This document shows positions 1 through 12,000 of a stretch of DNA of 64,000 nucleotides, piece after piece (within the stretch, counting starts at the first letter, position 1; each line of letters begins with the position of its first letter). Source of the DNA: Haplosporangium gracile (taxonomy: Eukaryota > Mortierellomycota > Mortierellomycetes > Mortierellales > Mortierellaceae); contig JAAAUF010000082.1 of NCBI GenBank assembly GCA_015499985.1, forward strand, positions 268 to 64,267, in the 5' to 3' direction. The notes beneath the pieces were generated by a model. It did no database searches. It was not told where the DNA came from and saw only the letters and a list, made by a program, of their open reading frames with translations. The position numbers were made by a program, and so were the translations under genes.

Positions 1-3000
1 GTGAGTAACTGAATGAGAGCGATAGACCAAAAGAAAATCAAGGCGATGTTAGCTGAATGGATGGATGAGAGCGGCGAACCATTTAAAAAGGAGGGGAAAA
101 AAACGCGCACTATTACAAAAGCAACAAAGGGGAACAAAAAGAATAGAAAAAGAAAAGGCGACGAGCCGAGCAAAGAGTAATGAGCGCGTTTCGTTCGTGT
201 TTTGTTATTTTTTATTCTCCTTCTCATTCTGGGTTTCTTTTTCTGTTTGCACCACTCACATTGCGAGGAAGAAATAAACCTCCTCCCTCATCAATATCTA
301 AAATGCCATTAATTGTCATTTTCTTTAGAAGTCAGCTCCTTTAAAAAAGGCCAATTCAAAGAATATTACGATAGTGAGTAAAGAGCACAAGGCAAGGGTG
401 GACAGGACAGGACAAGACAATGTATTTTTATTGGTACCGCACAGCACTTTCTCTCTCTCCCCTCTCTCTGTGCAATTGCGCTATTTTATTTCTAATCCGC
501 AGGACGAAAAAAATCGACTCTTTGCTGTGAGAGCAGCATGCCTCTAACCCTCCTTCCCTCACAAAAATAAATTGCGACGAAGGAAGGAAAAAAAGATCTG
601 TCGCAAGACGCAACTCAATCTGAGCACCGCCTCGTCTCGCACTCCTTCCTCGGGTGCCAATCGCCTAAAATGGAGGAGTCAATCGACCACAAGGCTCAAG
701 ACAGAAGGTGATGGAAGGAAGGCAAGGTATGCACTGTAGGCAATATACACCTATAGCAAAGCCAGTACCATCACGTCTACACGCTACGTATCGTTTCTCT
801 ATGACGGAAAGACATGATACATGTAGACTGAGACCTGAGACTGAGACTGATAAAGTGGTGATGAGACCAAGGTAAAACAGGATGACGTCAGCAGACATCC
901 TAGCCTTCGCCTTAGCCCTTGCGAAGCTCAGCTGGCCCATCGATCCCGATCCATTACCCTCTCCCTTCCGCTGCCTAATGACCATGGACCACATCGACAC
1001 ACCCTCACCAGACCAAGCACAGGAATATCTCGCTCTTTCTCGCATTAAAAAACATGTATGTACGGTTCCCGATGTTATAATTATTCGTTATCAGTTAAGA
1101 GGGAGGGAGGGAGTAATGTTTTTTCTTTTTTCGTGTGTCGTGGTGTCACGAACTACCCCGCATCGTCATCATCCCCATCCGAGGGTTCGTGGAGGAATTA
1201 GCATGCCCTTTTTTTTTTTGCTCGCATGGTTCACCAAAAAAAAGGGGTGAACAAAAAAAAGACAGTCGTTATAACTTGTCTACCGACTAAAAGATAGATC
1301 ATCTCTTGTTTATTTTATTTCACTTTAATATTTTTTTTCGTGCCATTCAATAATTATCGAGGATGGCGACAACGTGCTTGTATGACACGATGATGGACCA
1401 AACGGAAGGGAACGTTCTGAAAAATATTCCATCTCCTTTTTAGATCTAACCGGCTCTTCCGTTACAATGTCGCAGAGACGGAGGATGAAGAAAGGGAGGG
1501 AATCGTGTTGTTTGTTAGAAGAAAAGGACCATGGGTCGGTTATCAGTCGAGTTCGCGCTCTTGTTTGGATAAATGAGCGAACGTGTGTATCTGTGTGCTG
1601 TGGTAGTGTCTTTTCGCTCTGCTGGCTCGCTGGCTGACTGGACTAGTCATGCGTGGAGTAAAGGATTGTAGTGGTGGCCAAGCAGGAAAAAATGGCTCAT
1701 TGATTCTCGGAAAATACAACTACCACTAACGACAACGACCACAACAAATGATAATAATAAACGCATACACAAGGGCAGGCAATGGTGTGTATGTGTTGCT
1801 GTTTCATCCGCCAAAAGTCTAGAGTTATCTTCCACCCTTTGCCCATTACTCGCCAAACGCTCTCTCAACCCCTGTGTCGTTATTGTTGTTGTCGTCATCG
1901 TCGTTGCTGTTGTTATTTTCGCGTAATTGGGTGGTCGAGGATTTAGGGTAATAAATGAAAAATCTGGTGAATGATGTGGAGGAGAGGAGCAGTGAGGAAA
2001 GAGAGATCAAAGGTGTTAATTGCTCCTCCTCCTCCTAATCCTTCTTATCTCTTTCACTTCTACTAGTTCCCGGATCTTTTTCGCTTCCTCTTCGTTGTTA
2101 AAAAAAGGACCCTGCTGATTACTTGAACATCTCGCATATCTTTTTTAGTGAGCTCCTCCAACTACTTCCTCCACCTCTTCCTCCACCCCTATTGTAGTGC
2201 CGTTGCGTTGGGCTTAGTTGCATTTGCAACTTGGGTGGTGTCCACTTTCATTAATAGGAGAGAGAAAAGATATGTGTGTATTGCTTATGTGGTCAGTCCT
2301 CTCTCTCCCTTTTTCATTTTACTCGTCTTCCTTTGCCTCTCCTCTAAGGCTCATACACGCACACGCAAGCGATACCAAATTAGACCATTGACAGCACGCA
2401 ACGCAACGCGACTAAGCAAAAGAGAGTAATTAACGAGACAAAAGAAAAAGAGAGGAAAAAGGAGCAGTAAGAATGCATTTACCTCCACATCCTTACATCC
2501 GTTAGTACACGTTCATGGCACTAGTTCCCGTTCCTTTTTGAGAGGGTTCTTTTTTTCTGTTGCATGTGTATGTGTTCTGTTTTGCACCCATTTTTTTTAG
2601 GCCTTTTCTACGGCAATGGCAATGAAGTCCAAAACACTGTGGAGTGGGAGAAGGAGAGTACCTGGACTACAGAGGTACACAGGTCCAAGAGATAACATAA
2701 GGACACGAAATCTAACTGTAGAAAAGGACAAGTGGACAGAAAACGAGACGCGGGAAATACACAAATAGAACATGGAGCACCCTCATTGCTTCGCTTGTGC
2801 TCACTTTGATTGTGCAGAAGAGAAAATGCGAAATAAGAGAAAGAGAGAGGACCCCGTCCGATTTTATTCTTGCTCTCTTGCTTTTGTTGATGTCAGCGGT
2901 AGTGGTACTGAACGATTCCTCCCCCCCTGTTCTCCTGCAATTCCTTTCATGGGTTCTCTGTCCTCTCTCGTCCTTTGTTTAATTTCGTAGAAACACCCGC

Positions 3001-6000
3001 TTAACCTTGAGGAAAATGATTTTTTATGAAAACCACCACCGTCTTCCGTCTGACTTCTCTCTCTTCCTCTCCACGGTCTTCCGTCGTGGAGGAGACAATA
3101 AGCTGATGCAAGCCAATTCTCCGGATGATAAGTCTCGAAAAAGATAAGATGTAAAAACAAACAAACGCGCACACGCATACACGTAGAGTCATTGTTGTTT
3201 GCGACTTTTTTTTCCCTTCTTAAACAGCTGTTGTTAATGAAGACGACAAGGTTTTTTGACAAAAAGCTGAGGCAACTGGGGGCGAAGACATCAGGGAATC
3301 GCAAAAAAGTAAACACTCACCCTTTCAGCGCGCGTACGTTCGCTTGGCACCTTATTCCTAAATAACCCACTCTCTTTTGGTCGCGTATTAGTTCGGATCT
3401 ACCTCTTGGGTTTTTGTAGACAAAATACGAAACGTGAGCATTAGTGTATGCATAGACATGGTGTGGTTGGCTGTCACTTTCTGTGTGTTTCGCCACGTTT
3501 ACTATTATTTATTGGGCGCTTTTTTTGTTGCTTCCTCCCTCACATGCGATCTCGGTGCAATCTTGCCATTTCAAGACAAAGAGATAGCGTGATAAAACAG
3601 TGATACCAATGGCGTAAGTAGATGGAAGAGGACGAATATGCAAACAGAAAAACAAAGAAAGGCATGCATGTCTAGGGCCGTTGGCGGGAGGAAGAAAGGT
3701 AGCATGACATTGCCATGCCATACCCTTTTTACCCGCATTCGCGCCTCCCTCCCTTTTCTTCTCCGCGTGTACCATGCGATACGTACGAAGCAGAAAAACA
3801 GCAGCATCTTGTCCTAAATAGGATGGTTTCGTCCGAGAGTACTACAAAAAGCCAGTGTGGCCCAAGGTTAATTCGTTCGGAGCAAAAAAAAAAAAAAAAA
3901 AAGGGGAAGCGAGTGGGTGAGGTTAGGGTTGGGGGGCTAAAGAGTGAGGACTGCAAACATAGCACCATATGTGCCGTGCAAGAAAAAAAACAAAAAAGTC
4001 TCGAACCTCCAAAAACGCAAAGCAAACATAAAATAACGCACGCAGATGCTGGATGGATAAAGAAATCACCGACCGACGGACTGAAAACAAAAAGCGAACC
4101 AAGCCCGGTCGCTTGCTTGGATGCGGTAATGAGGAAGGAGATACATCACATAACATGGCATGACACCTTTTTTTGGCGCGATGCGTGCGCACACACGATT
4201 GATAAACAATATCGACAACACTCGCCCTCAACTACCCCTCCACGTCTGCGGTTGGGCAACTCGATTGCGCTTTTGCAACAAAAAAAATAATAGTAAAAAC
4301 GCCTCACCCTCGTCCTCCTTCATCCTTCATCATCGTAGTCACTCGACCTCCTCCTGCTCTTTTCTATATTCCTCTCCTTGATACTTGCATACCACTGTGT
4401 CATTTCACCCGTTGAGCAGGAAGAAAAGTGAAATAGGGATGCCCTATTTTGCCGCCCTTTGTCCATTGTACATTATCCCTTTTTCTCCTCTGCCCTTTCT
4501 TTACCAACGACAAGATCCTGAAACAGGCACTCCCTTTTTTTTTTTTTTTTTTTTTTTTTTGGTCTGTTGTTTTGAGCACAGCTTTGCTTACAATAACAAA
4601 GCAAAAGCGAGCGAGGCAGCAACATCAACAAAAAACGAACGTTCCGTTCGGATATCAAAAAAAAACTACCAACCCAAGCTAATACTTTTTGCTCCAATGT
4701 CCGTTTAGTATTGAACTGCATTGTTTTTCACTGCCGTCCATGTTCGATATGTTGTTGTTTTCCCGCCTGACCAGCCTGACCATTTCTCCCCTCCCTTTTC
4801 GCCTTCCTCCTTTCTCTCGCGCGCTCTCCCTCCTCTCCGCTCTTCCATAATAGGTCCATTGTTGATATTGCAAAAAGGCATGGGTGAAGAGAGGGAGAGT
4901 AAGGATGGATATTCCTTGCCGAAGAGAGAAGGGGACGATGGAAGGGGACGGGGCTAATGTTTGTCCAAGAAAATTGCTGATCAATGGTTGGTTGATCTCT
5001 TCCGTGTAGTCGTCTGCTCTTAGGTATGTCCTGGCCTACGAAACAAGAATGCGCCCGCGAGCGAACAGACCATTGGATACTGTGGTTGTTGTTACTTGTG
5101 ACGGAAGGAGGAAATAATAATAGCGTGAAGGTAGGGCTCCCTCCCTTCTCTCCTTTCTCTTTCCACCCGTGGGATCAGAGAAACATAGTGTGATCTATGG
5201 AGAAAGAGGAGGACAGAAGGAAGACGAGCATGGGAGGAGAAGGAGAAAAAGGATTCAAAATGTTATTTTTTGTATACTTGCATTCATCACGCATCGCGCT
5301 CCATGGTCCATGGTCTATTTGCCTTGTCTGATTGTTTTTATCCTTGTGAAATGGGAAAAGCAGGACCGGAAGGGAGGAAAGAAGATCATCCCAAGAGACA
5401 GCAAGAGACAGTGAGGGCTATTTGAATCTCCTTTCTCTTCCCTGCCGACCCTTTTCTGTTATTCGCCATCTACAAAGTGCTCAACCCCATCAAAAGGGAT
5501 GAGGTTACGAGAACAATAAAAAAAGGGAAGGAAGGGAGAAAAAGGCAAGGGGGTTTATAGCAAAAGGAGAGAGTGTGCGCTGTTGCTCGTTCTGGATCTG
5601 ATAAAGTCTCTCCCTTCTTTCGTGTCGATTGTGAAAAATGTAAATAATCGTTGGGTTTGGATCGAAAAAAAAAGATGGTTGTTCCCTTGTTTTTTTCGGT
5701 TGTTTGTTGTTTTGTTGTTTTTTTTACGTGGTGAGGGATACCTTTTGCGAGAAGGATTTACTTTCTTGGCTGTGTGGCGCACACCATTCAGTGCCAATGT
5801 GCGCGCACCATTTCATTGCCGAATCGAGTCAGACAAAGGCCTGCCCCGGCACCTCCTCTTGCTCCTTGCTCCTCCTTCTTCCTTCTTGACCTCGCAAAAA
5901 GACGCAGGGCCCAAGAAGAGGATTATTTTCGGGCGGAGAATATTTTACGTTGGCTATCCCTCTTGCGGAGAGTCGATAAAATGGAGGGAAGAGAGACACA

Positions 6001-7165
6001 ACGAAGACGAGAAAGGAAGAGTATGATCAGTCTGGCGTTGCTTTCGTGTTTCGTTGGGGGAAAGAAAAGTCCTGATCACTCGTTTTTCTCATTCTTCAAG
6101 GAACGGAAGGGAAGAAGAGAGAGAGGAGGAGAGCGGTATTTGACATGAGGGTACACGCAGTAGACGCTCAAAGGAGCAGAACAACAACTCAGTGTATCAA
6201 CAGTCAACATGTAAGAAAAAAAACAATCATTCAGGGAGACAGAATGCTAAAAAAAGGGACATATTGATGAATAAAAAAATATAGAGGTCCTGGTCCCTCT
6301 CTCCCTTCTTTTCTCCTGTCCCTGTTTTATTCTTTCAACAACCACTAGGGCAAATACAGGCGCCCTTGTCCAACTCCCTTCCACCCTACCTTTCAGGTTC
6401 GAACTTGGACCCAGAGTCTCGTTCCTATTTCCTCTTTTGCTTGTCGACTCATTCTTTTTTTTGTTTTTCTTTTGGTCGTGAATAAAAAAGAGCAAGGAAT
6501 GAGCATTAGTTGTTGTTGTGTGTATGTGTGTATGTGTGTATGCTCATTAGGGAAGGGGGAATGCAAAGCAGCGGCAGCTGTTTAGGCGAAGGAGTTAGAG
6601 TACTATTCTTGGTCCAAAACCCACTTGTCCTTCTTCGCTACTTACCCCACTACTGGCCCCCCCCCCACCATTGAATATATTTTCATAATAGCAATTGAGA
6701 AGAGTAACAAGGTCGTACGAAGAGGGTGAGGAAGAAGAGGAATAGAGACAGAAGGTAGAGAGGGAAAAAAAAAGAGAGCGACGAGGGTTAAAGAGTCGAG
6801 GGTGTAGAGTGTATACAATAGGGCTCATTTTTGTATTGGAGAATAAAAAAAGAGGGGTCACTTAGAGACTGATACACTCATTAATTGAAATGATTGATTG
6901 AATAGAGAAGAAAATTCTTATTTGATTCACATTTTGACCACTGCCCAGAACACCCAACCCAACCCTTGTCTTGAAAAAGAGGGGTGCTTCTGGTCGTGGG
7001 GGGTGGATGGGTGGTGGTGTCTATTGTCCATATACACACCATGTCCTTTCTTCCTCCACTTCCACTCCACGGACTACAATTATCTACATATATGTATTCT
7101 ATATGCTTATTGTAATGATGAGCTGCATTCTCCATTGACTACCTTTACTCAATTGATCCTTTGTA
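1..7165. other. Gene-free left flank
   Basis: I see no credible gene here. All open frames are short, low in complexity and without a recognisable domain, and none splices into a longer frame that I can support. The DNA is A/T-rich with many purine-only or pyrimidine-only patches. It holds homopolymers (A-run near 3884-3902, T-run 4535-4560, C-run 6657-6666) and many 3-8 base A or T tracts. It could contain regulatory DNA or non-coding transcripts for the GATA gene to its right, but nothing in the sequence proves that. Confidence 0.6.
4535..4560. repeat. T26 homopolymer
   Basis: This is an uninterrupted run of about 26 T residues in gene-free DNA. Together with the A-runs at 3884-3902 and 28652-28674 it is one of the longest homopolymers in the window. 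The run may be a polymorphic site or the remnant of a retroposed tail, but no adjacent retroposon body is recognisable. Confidence 0.9.
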
Positions 7166-7489
7166 ATGCCTGAAGTTGAGTCAGCCAGTCAGTTCAGCTC
7201 AATGCGTTGTTTTTATTTTATTGCCATGCCTTTCCCCCTTTCTTTTTATTTTTCAATTTTTTTTTTATGTGTTGACCATGGCCTCGGTCCCATCCCTTTT
7301 GGGTTTCCTTTCACTCCTCCTATTTTTTGTGTATATATACTCCCCCCGAAAACCATCCTCAGAACGTTTTTTTTCTCTCCTCCTCTCCTCTTTTTTTTTG
7401 CGTTTTTATTATTTTCTCGGTTCCTTCATCGTCATCATTATTCTTCTCTCCTTCTCCTTTCTCTCTTCAACAACAACAAACAACCTTTC

Positions 7490-7492
<3 letters not shown>

Positions 7493-7530
<38 letters not shown>
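7493..7530 (+). repeat. (TC)19 microsatellite
   Basis: This is a perfect dinucleotide tract in the leader of the GATA gene, followed closely by a run of A at about 7566. On the opposite strand it is (GA)n. Such tracts in promoters can bind GAGA-type factors or form triplex DNA; that role is not shown here. Confidence 0.95.
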
Positions 7531-7533
<3 letters not shown>

Positions 7534-7751
7534 GGTTCCTTTTCTCTGCTCTTTTTCTTTCTTCAAAAAAAAAATTGATCATTCTTCAACAACATACCCT
7601 TGCCTCCACTCTTTCTTTTGAATATACCCCCGAGGGCATCAACAACAACAAAAGCACTTTCCAACCGCTCAGCACAGCATCGCTTCTTCTCTCCAACTTT
7701 CACTCACTACTCCCATTCATTCACGAATACTCTTACATTCTACCCTTTCCT

Positions 7752-7778
7752 TCCCTCCACTCCCTCCACTCCCTCCAC
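7752..7778 (+). repeat. Three tandem copies of TCCCTCCAC
   Basis: A 9-base unit is repeated three times exactly, with a partial fourth copy, in the pyrimidine-rich leader of the GATA gene. It is too short to be a minisatellite of note, but it adds to the strand-biased composition of the leader. Confidence 0.85.
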
Positions 7779-9080
7779 TCCACATCCCCCTTTCAATTGC
7801 AATTGCAGCATTGATATTCTATTCTTTCATCCTCACCCACACACAAGTCCATCTCTTCCACCTTCCTCCCTTCACTCCCTATTTTTCTATTACACATCCT
7901 TTGTGCTCAATCATTCCCCTATTTCTCAGTTTACCACCATCCGCCCAGACTCAGACACAACAAGGTACAGATCCAGAAATTGTCGGCTCAATTTTTTTCT
8001 TTCCCCTATTAGCAAGCGAGACTGAGAGACCACAACGGTCCTCTGCTCGTCTGCTTTGCACAGCGTTAAACTCTCTTCAGTGCCACGTTTTCACTCATCC
8101 ATCCCACCCATCCCATTCCCACACATTACCCATACACACATACACACATCCACTCACACCATCTTATAACACTTACACACATGACTTGTTATTTATCCGT
8201 CTCTACCCTACTTCGTACACGTTAACTATCCTCTAATGCCTACTACGAGGACCCACATGCCTCTTATCTACATATTCACACACACACTCCATTACAATTT
8301 CATCCCCCTCTATCTCCTCGCTCGATACGCCTCCAAAGCCCTCTGTCCCCCTCTGCTAATTGACAGTTACTACCTCTTTCTCTTTCGTTTTTCACTCTTC
8401 CTCTCTCTCTTCTTTATTTTGTAATAATCTCTTGTCCTTTTCGTTTTCTATCCTTTTCTCTCTTACCCTTCTTTCTTGCTCATTCATGTACCGACAACAA
8501 ATCCTTTTACCCGGAGGTTTATGTGTGGCTCGATGAGGGCAGTTGCCGACTGTAGCCGGGGACAAGAGAGGCATGGTTATGATTATTCCAGAGTGGAGAG
8601 AATAGCCCAGACCAAAAAAGGAGGGGGAGAAGGCTAGCCCCACTTGATCTCTTCTGGCGCGTCTTTTATCACACTCCCGATCCTTAGAAAGAAAAACCGT
8701 TTTCCCGCCCTTCTTTCGCCTTCGCCTTTTTTCGCGTTTTTTTCTTCTTTATTTTTCTATTCCCTCATCGTGCGTCTTCCTTTTTTTACTGCTTTTTTAC
8801 TTTCTCTCCGCTCAAAACCCTTTCCTCTTTCCCCTCCCTCAAAAAAGCAAAATAATAAGCAAGGTCCTTTCTCTTTGTCTCCTTACGCGCCTGCACATAC
8901 TTTTCTCCTTGTCATCCTTTTCCTTGCTTTGTCTATGATACTCAGCAGAAAAAAAGTGCTCTCCTGTGTTATTAGCATTAAACACCCGCACGTCCTCTCT
9001 ACACACACCCAACTCTATCATATACTATCCTGTCCTATCCTTTCCGCGTACCTTCCACTCGACCACAAAACGAATCAGGA

Positions 9081-12000
9081 ATGCATTTTCAAGTAATGGA
9101 ATCAGACCCATTACTCATTCAAACACATTCTGCCTTCGACTAACCGTGCTCTTCCTCCTCACCACGCGACTAACACTGCCAACAGCAACCACAACAACAG
9201 CAACCATCCATATTTAACAACAACCACAATAGTAACAACGTGTCAGAAGCCATTATGATGATGTCCTCCGTCTCCTCTGTTCAACAGCTCCAGCAACTGC
9301 AGCAACTGCAACACCAACAACAACAGACTGACCTCGGCAAGCTGGATCACATGGACCCAGCAGCCGTTGCAGCCGTCGCGTCCTCAACTGGATCCTGGAC
9401 GCCCCGCCATTTTAACGGAGCCGAGCTCGTGCCTATTGGATATGACCAGCCTAGTCCCGAGCAGCTGATTCAACACCAGATGTTGTCCCAGTCACGTCAC
9501 CTTGTCCTCCAGAGCATGACCGCCTCCCGCGACACCTCTGCCAACGGCCTCCTTCGCAACTTTGCTGGTATGTAATGTGGTTTAGCTCTTCCCTTCTCTC
9601 CCACCTCTTTATTTTTTTTATGCGCCCTGGTTCCTTTTTTTTTTTTATTTTTTTATTTTATTTGGTCCGCATAACGCGTTTATTATTCCCCGACGCACAT
9701 ACATACACCACTTTGTTCTTTTTATGTTACGTTGCCTATTTTTTTCTTACCGTGTTACTGTTGGCATTATTAGCCTCCTTCCCTTCCCCTTTCGCCTTTA
9801 TGCTCTTTTACTACTTCCCTCCACAGTTCTCCAATGGGATGAGCGAGAAAAGAAAAGAGCGCGAGAGTCTGAAAGAGAGACAGTGAAAAGACGCGTTCCC
9901 AATTGCTTCCCCTACTATCCTCCTGTTTTTTTGTCCTTGTGTAATCGCACCATGCACCGACCCATCCAATCCTGTCCTTTCCTTTCCTCCTCCCCCTTCT
10001 TCTTCCTCTTTTTTCAACTCCAAGAAACAAATCAACACATGCGCGTAAAAAAAACGAGGGAGAGGACAAATAGGCAGAGAGAGCGAGTATTTTTTTTTAT
10101 TTGTTTATGTTATGTGGAGCGTTCACATTCGTCATTCTCCTGTGGATGCGCATGGTATACATTTGCGATGGTTGGTCCGTTTCCATTTGTTTTTGTGGTG
10201 TTGTTATGTATTCCGAGCTCGTGTTCACGGGTACAAGAAATAACAGTGACAGTACAGTTAAAGTTGTTGTGGATGCGAATGGCTGACAATGCCGCCCATC
10301 CTGTCACATCGTGATTTATTTTGTGTTTGCGTTTGTTTCTTTTTTGAGATGGACGACATGAGGTTACCTCACTCGGCATACTTGCTTACTGGGAAGGGTA
10401 GTAGCATGGTCAAGAACAAAAAAGAGTGGCATGGAGGGGTCGTTGTCCGTTACTTGTTTAAAAAATATTTTCGTCCCGCGGGTCCTTCACGCGGACTTTC
10501 ACGCGCTCCCCTTCCCACGCGCATGCTACACCAAACCCATCGATCCAACCCCACCATGGCCCAATCCCATCTGTCCATCTCTCTTCAACATCAACAATTC
10601 CCGTGTACCCTCTTTTTTGCTTTTTTTCACCCCTGTCCGCTCGGACAAACTGGGGGCTCGGTCCACAACAAACAGCTACCCTCGTGAACGAGCTACTTTA
10701 TTATTCGCCCATTTTTTGTTGTGATTATAAGAAACGGTTCTTCTGCATACGTTCCTTTTGTGCTCTCTATACACCCGAATCCCAATCTTGCTTTGTGTTC
10801 CCCTCTCCACCTTCTCTCCGTGATATTTTGTTTGTTTCGTGAACACAAGGGCCCAGAACACAACCGAGGTGTTGCTTAGCCAAAGTGAGTGCCTTCTTTT
10901 CCGTGTGGATAAACACACTAAAAAAAAGGGTGGGAATCACTAAGTGTCGAATGAAAAACTCAAAGGCAAAAACAAGGGCCTTACATGGCTGGTTCATGGG
11001 AAGGATGAGGAAATGGGTGTAATGAGAGACATGGGCTCGCTGGTTGGCTTGGTTGGACGAGCAGAAGTCAGCTCTTTTGTCTTCTCACTCTCTCCTCTTT
11101 TTTTTTTTTTTGCGCACGTTCGTTCATGTTAACCTTCCTTGGTGGATCCCTTTAATCTTTCTATTTCATTGTGTTGTACTTGTACCCCCTCCGTTCACCA
11201 TCCCATTGTCTCCTTTTCTGCCCTTTTTTTCTTTTTCTTTTTCATTGTCCCCTTTGTACTCCCATCCCTTCTTTCCTCTCCTTCTGTACGACTCCTGGTG
11301 AGAAAAAAAACAAATATGCTCGCGTCCGTTTTTTTTCTAGGACGTCCACCAGAGAGAGAAAGACACCGTTCATTCTTTGTTTTCCTTCAACACGTTTTTG
11401 TCGAGTTATGCATATGGCTTCATTGAGAGGGTTGTATAAGCCCGGATGCGACAGACTAACATTAAAGCGGTGATGAGGAATGCCGCTCGCATGACAAGTG
11501 TGTGTGTGTGAGAGAGACAAGAGAGAGTGAAGGAGTAGACTTTTCTCTTTTCATTCCTTTCGCCTTTTTAGTTCGCTTTTGCTTCCATCCGTTCATTGTT
11601 CATTCTCGGCTTCTTTTTTGTTGCTTTTCCTTGATGTGTGTTTGTGCACATGTGCGTACGTGTGTATCTGTTCCCATTCCATATGCTATATGCCATATGC
11701 CATGCAGGTCTCTACCTTGCTTGTGGTCTTTCCTTTCTCTCTTTCTCCAATGTCCCAAGTGTCCATGGCAGCAATGGTCCTTTGGTGTTCATTTTTTCCA
11801 GTCTTTCTTTTTCTTGGATTGTCCCCCTGTTATCTTTCTCTCTCTTTCATTATCCCCTCCGCGTCTATCCAGCTTCTCTTTCTCTCGCTTTTAATTCTGT
11901 TGTCTCTTATCTATTCATCCATCCATCCATCGCATTCCCCTTCATCTCTGTCTTTCATCGTGTATATTTTATTATCTACGTATCCATCCATCGGCCTTTT

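Larger units (their letters stand above)
7170..9080 (+). promoter_or_regulatory. Pyrimidine-rich 5' leader of the GATA gene
   Basis: Nearly 2 kb of DNA is strongly C/T-biased on the + strand directly before the first exon of the GATA-factor gene. It contains a TATA-like alternation near 7330, a (TC)19 microsatellite at 7493-7530, and three copies of the 9-base unit TCCCTCCAC at 7752-7778. Open frames here are low-complexity Ser/Leu/Phe/His/Pro strings and are not credible proteins. Comparable C/T-rich sense-strand stretches precede the starts at 25307, 36644 and 39629, so I read it as promoter plus long 5' untranslated region. The transcription start cannot be fixed from sequence. Confidence 0.5.

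Noticed and set aside
6393..6410. GGTTCGAA word resembling a tRNA B box
   Set aside because: No matching A box at the right distance, no acceptor stem, and the three bases after the word do not fit the B-box consensus.
7166..8236. Several 140-210 codon + strand frames before the GATA gene
   Set aside because: They run through (TC)n and C/T-rich leader DNA, and have no domain and no start context. Absence of stop codons follows from lack of purines.
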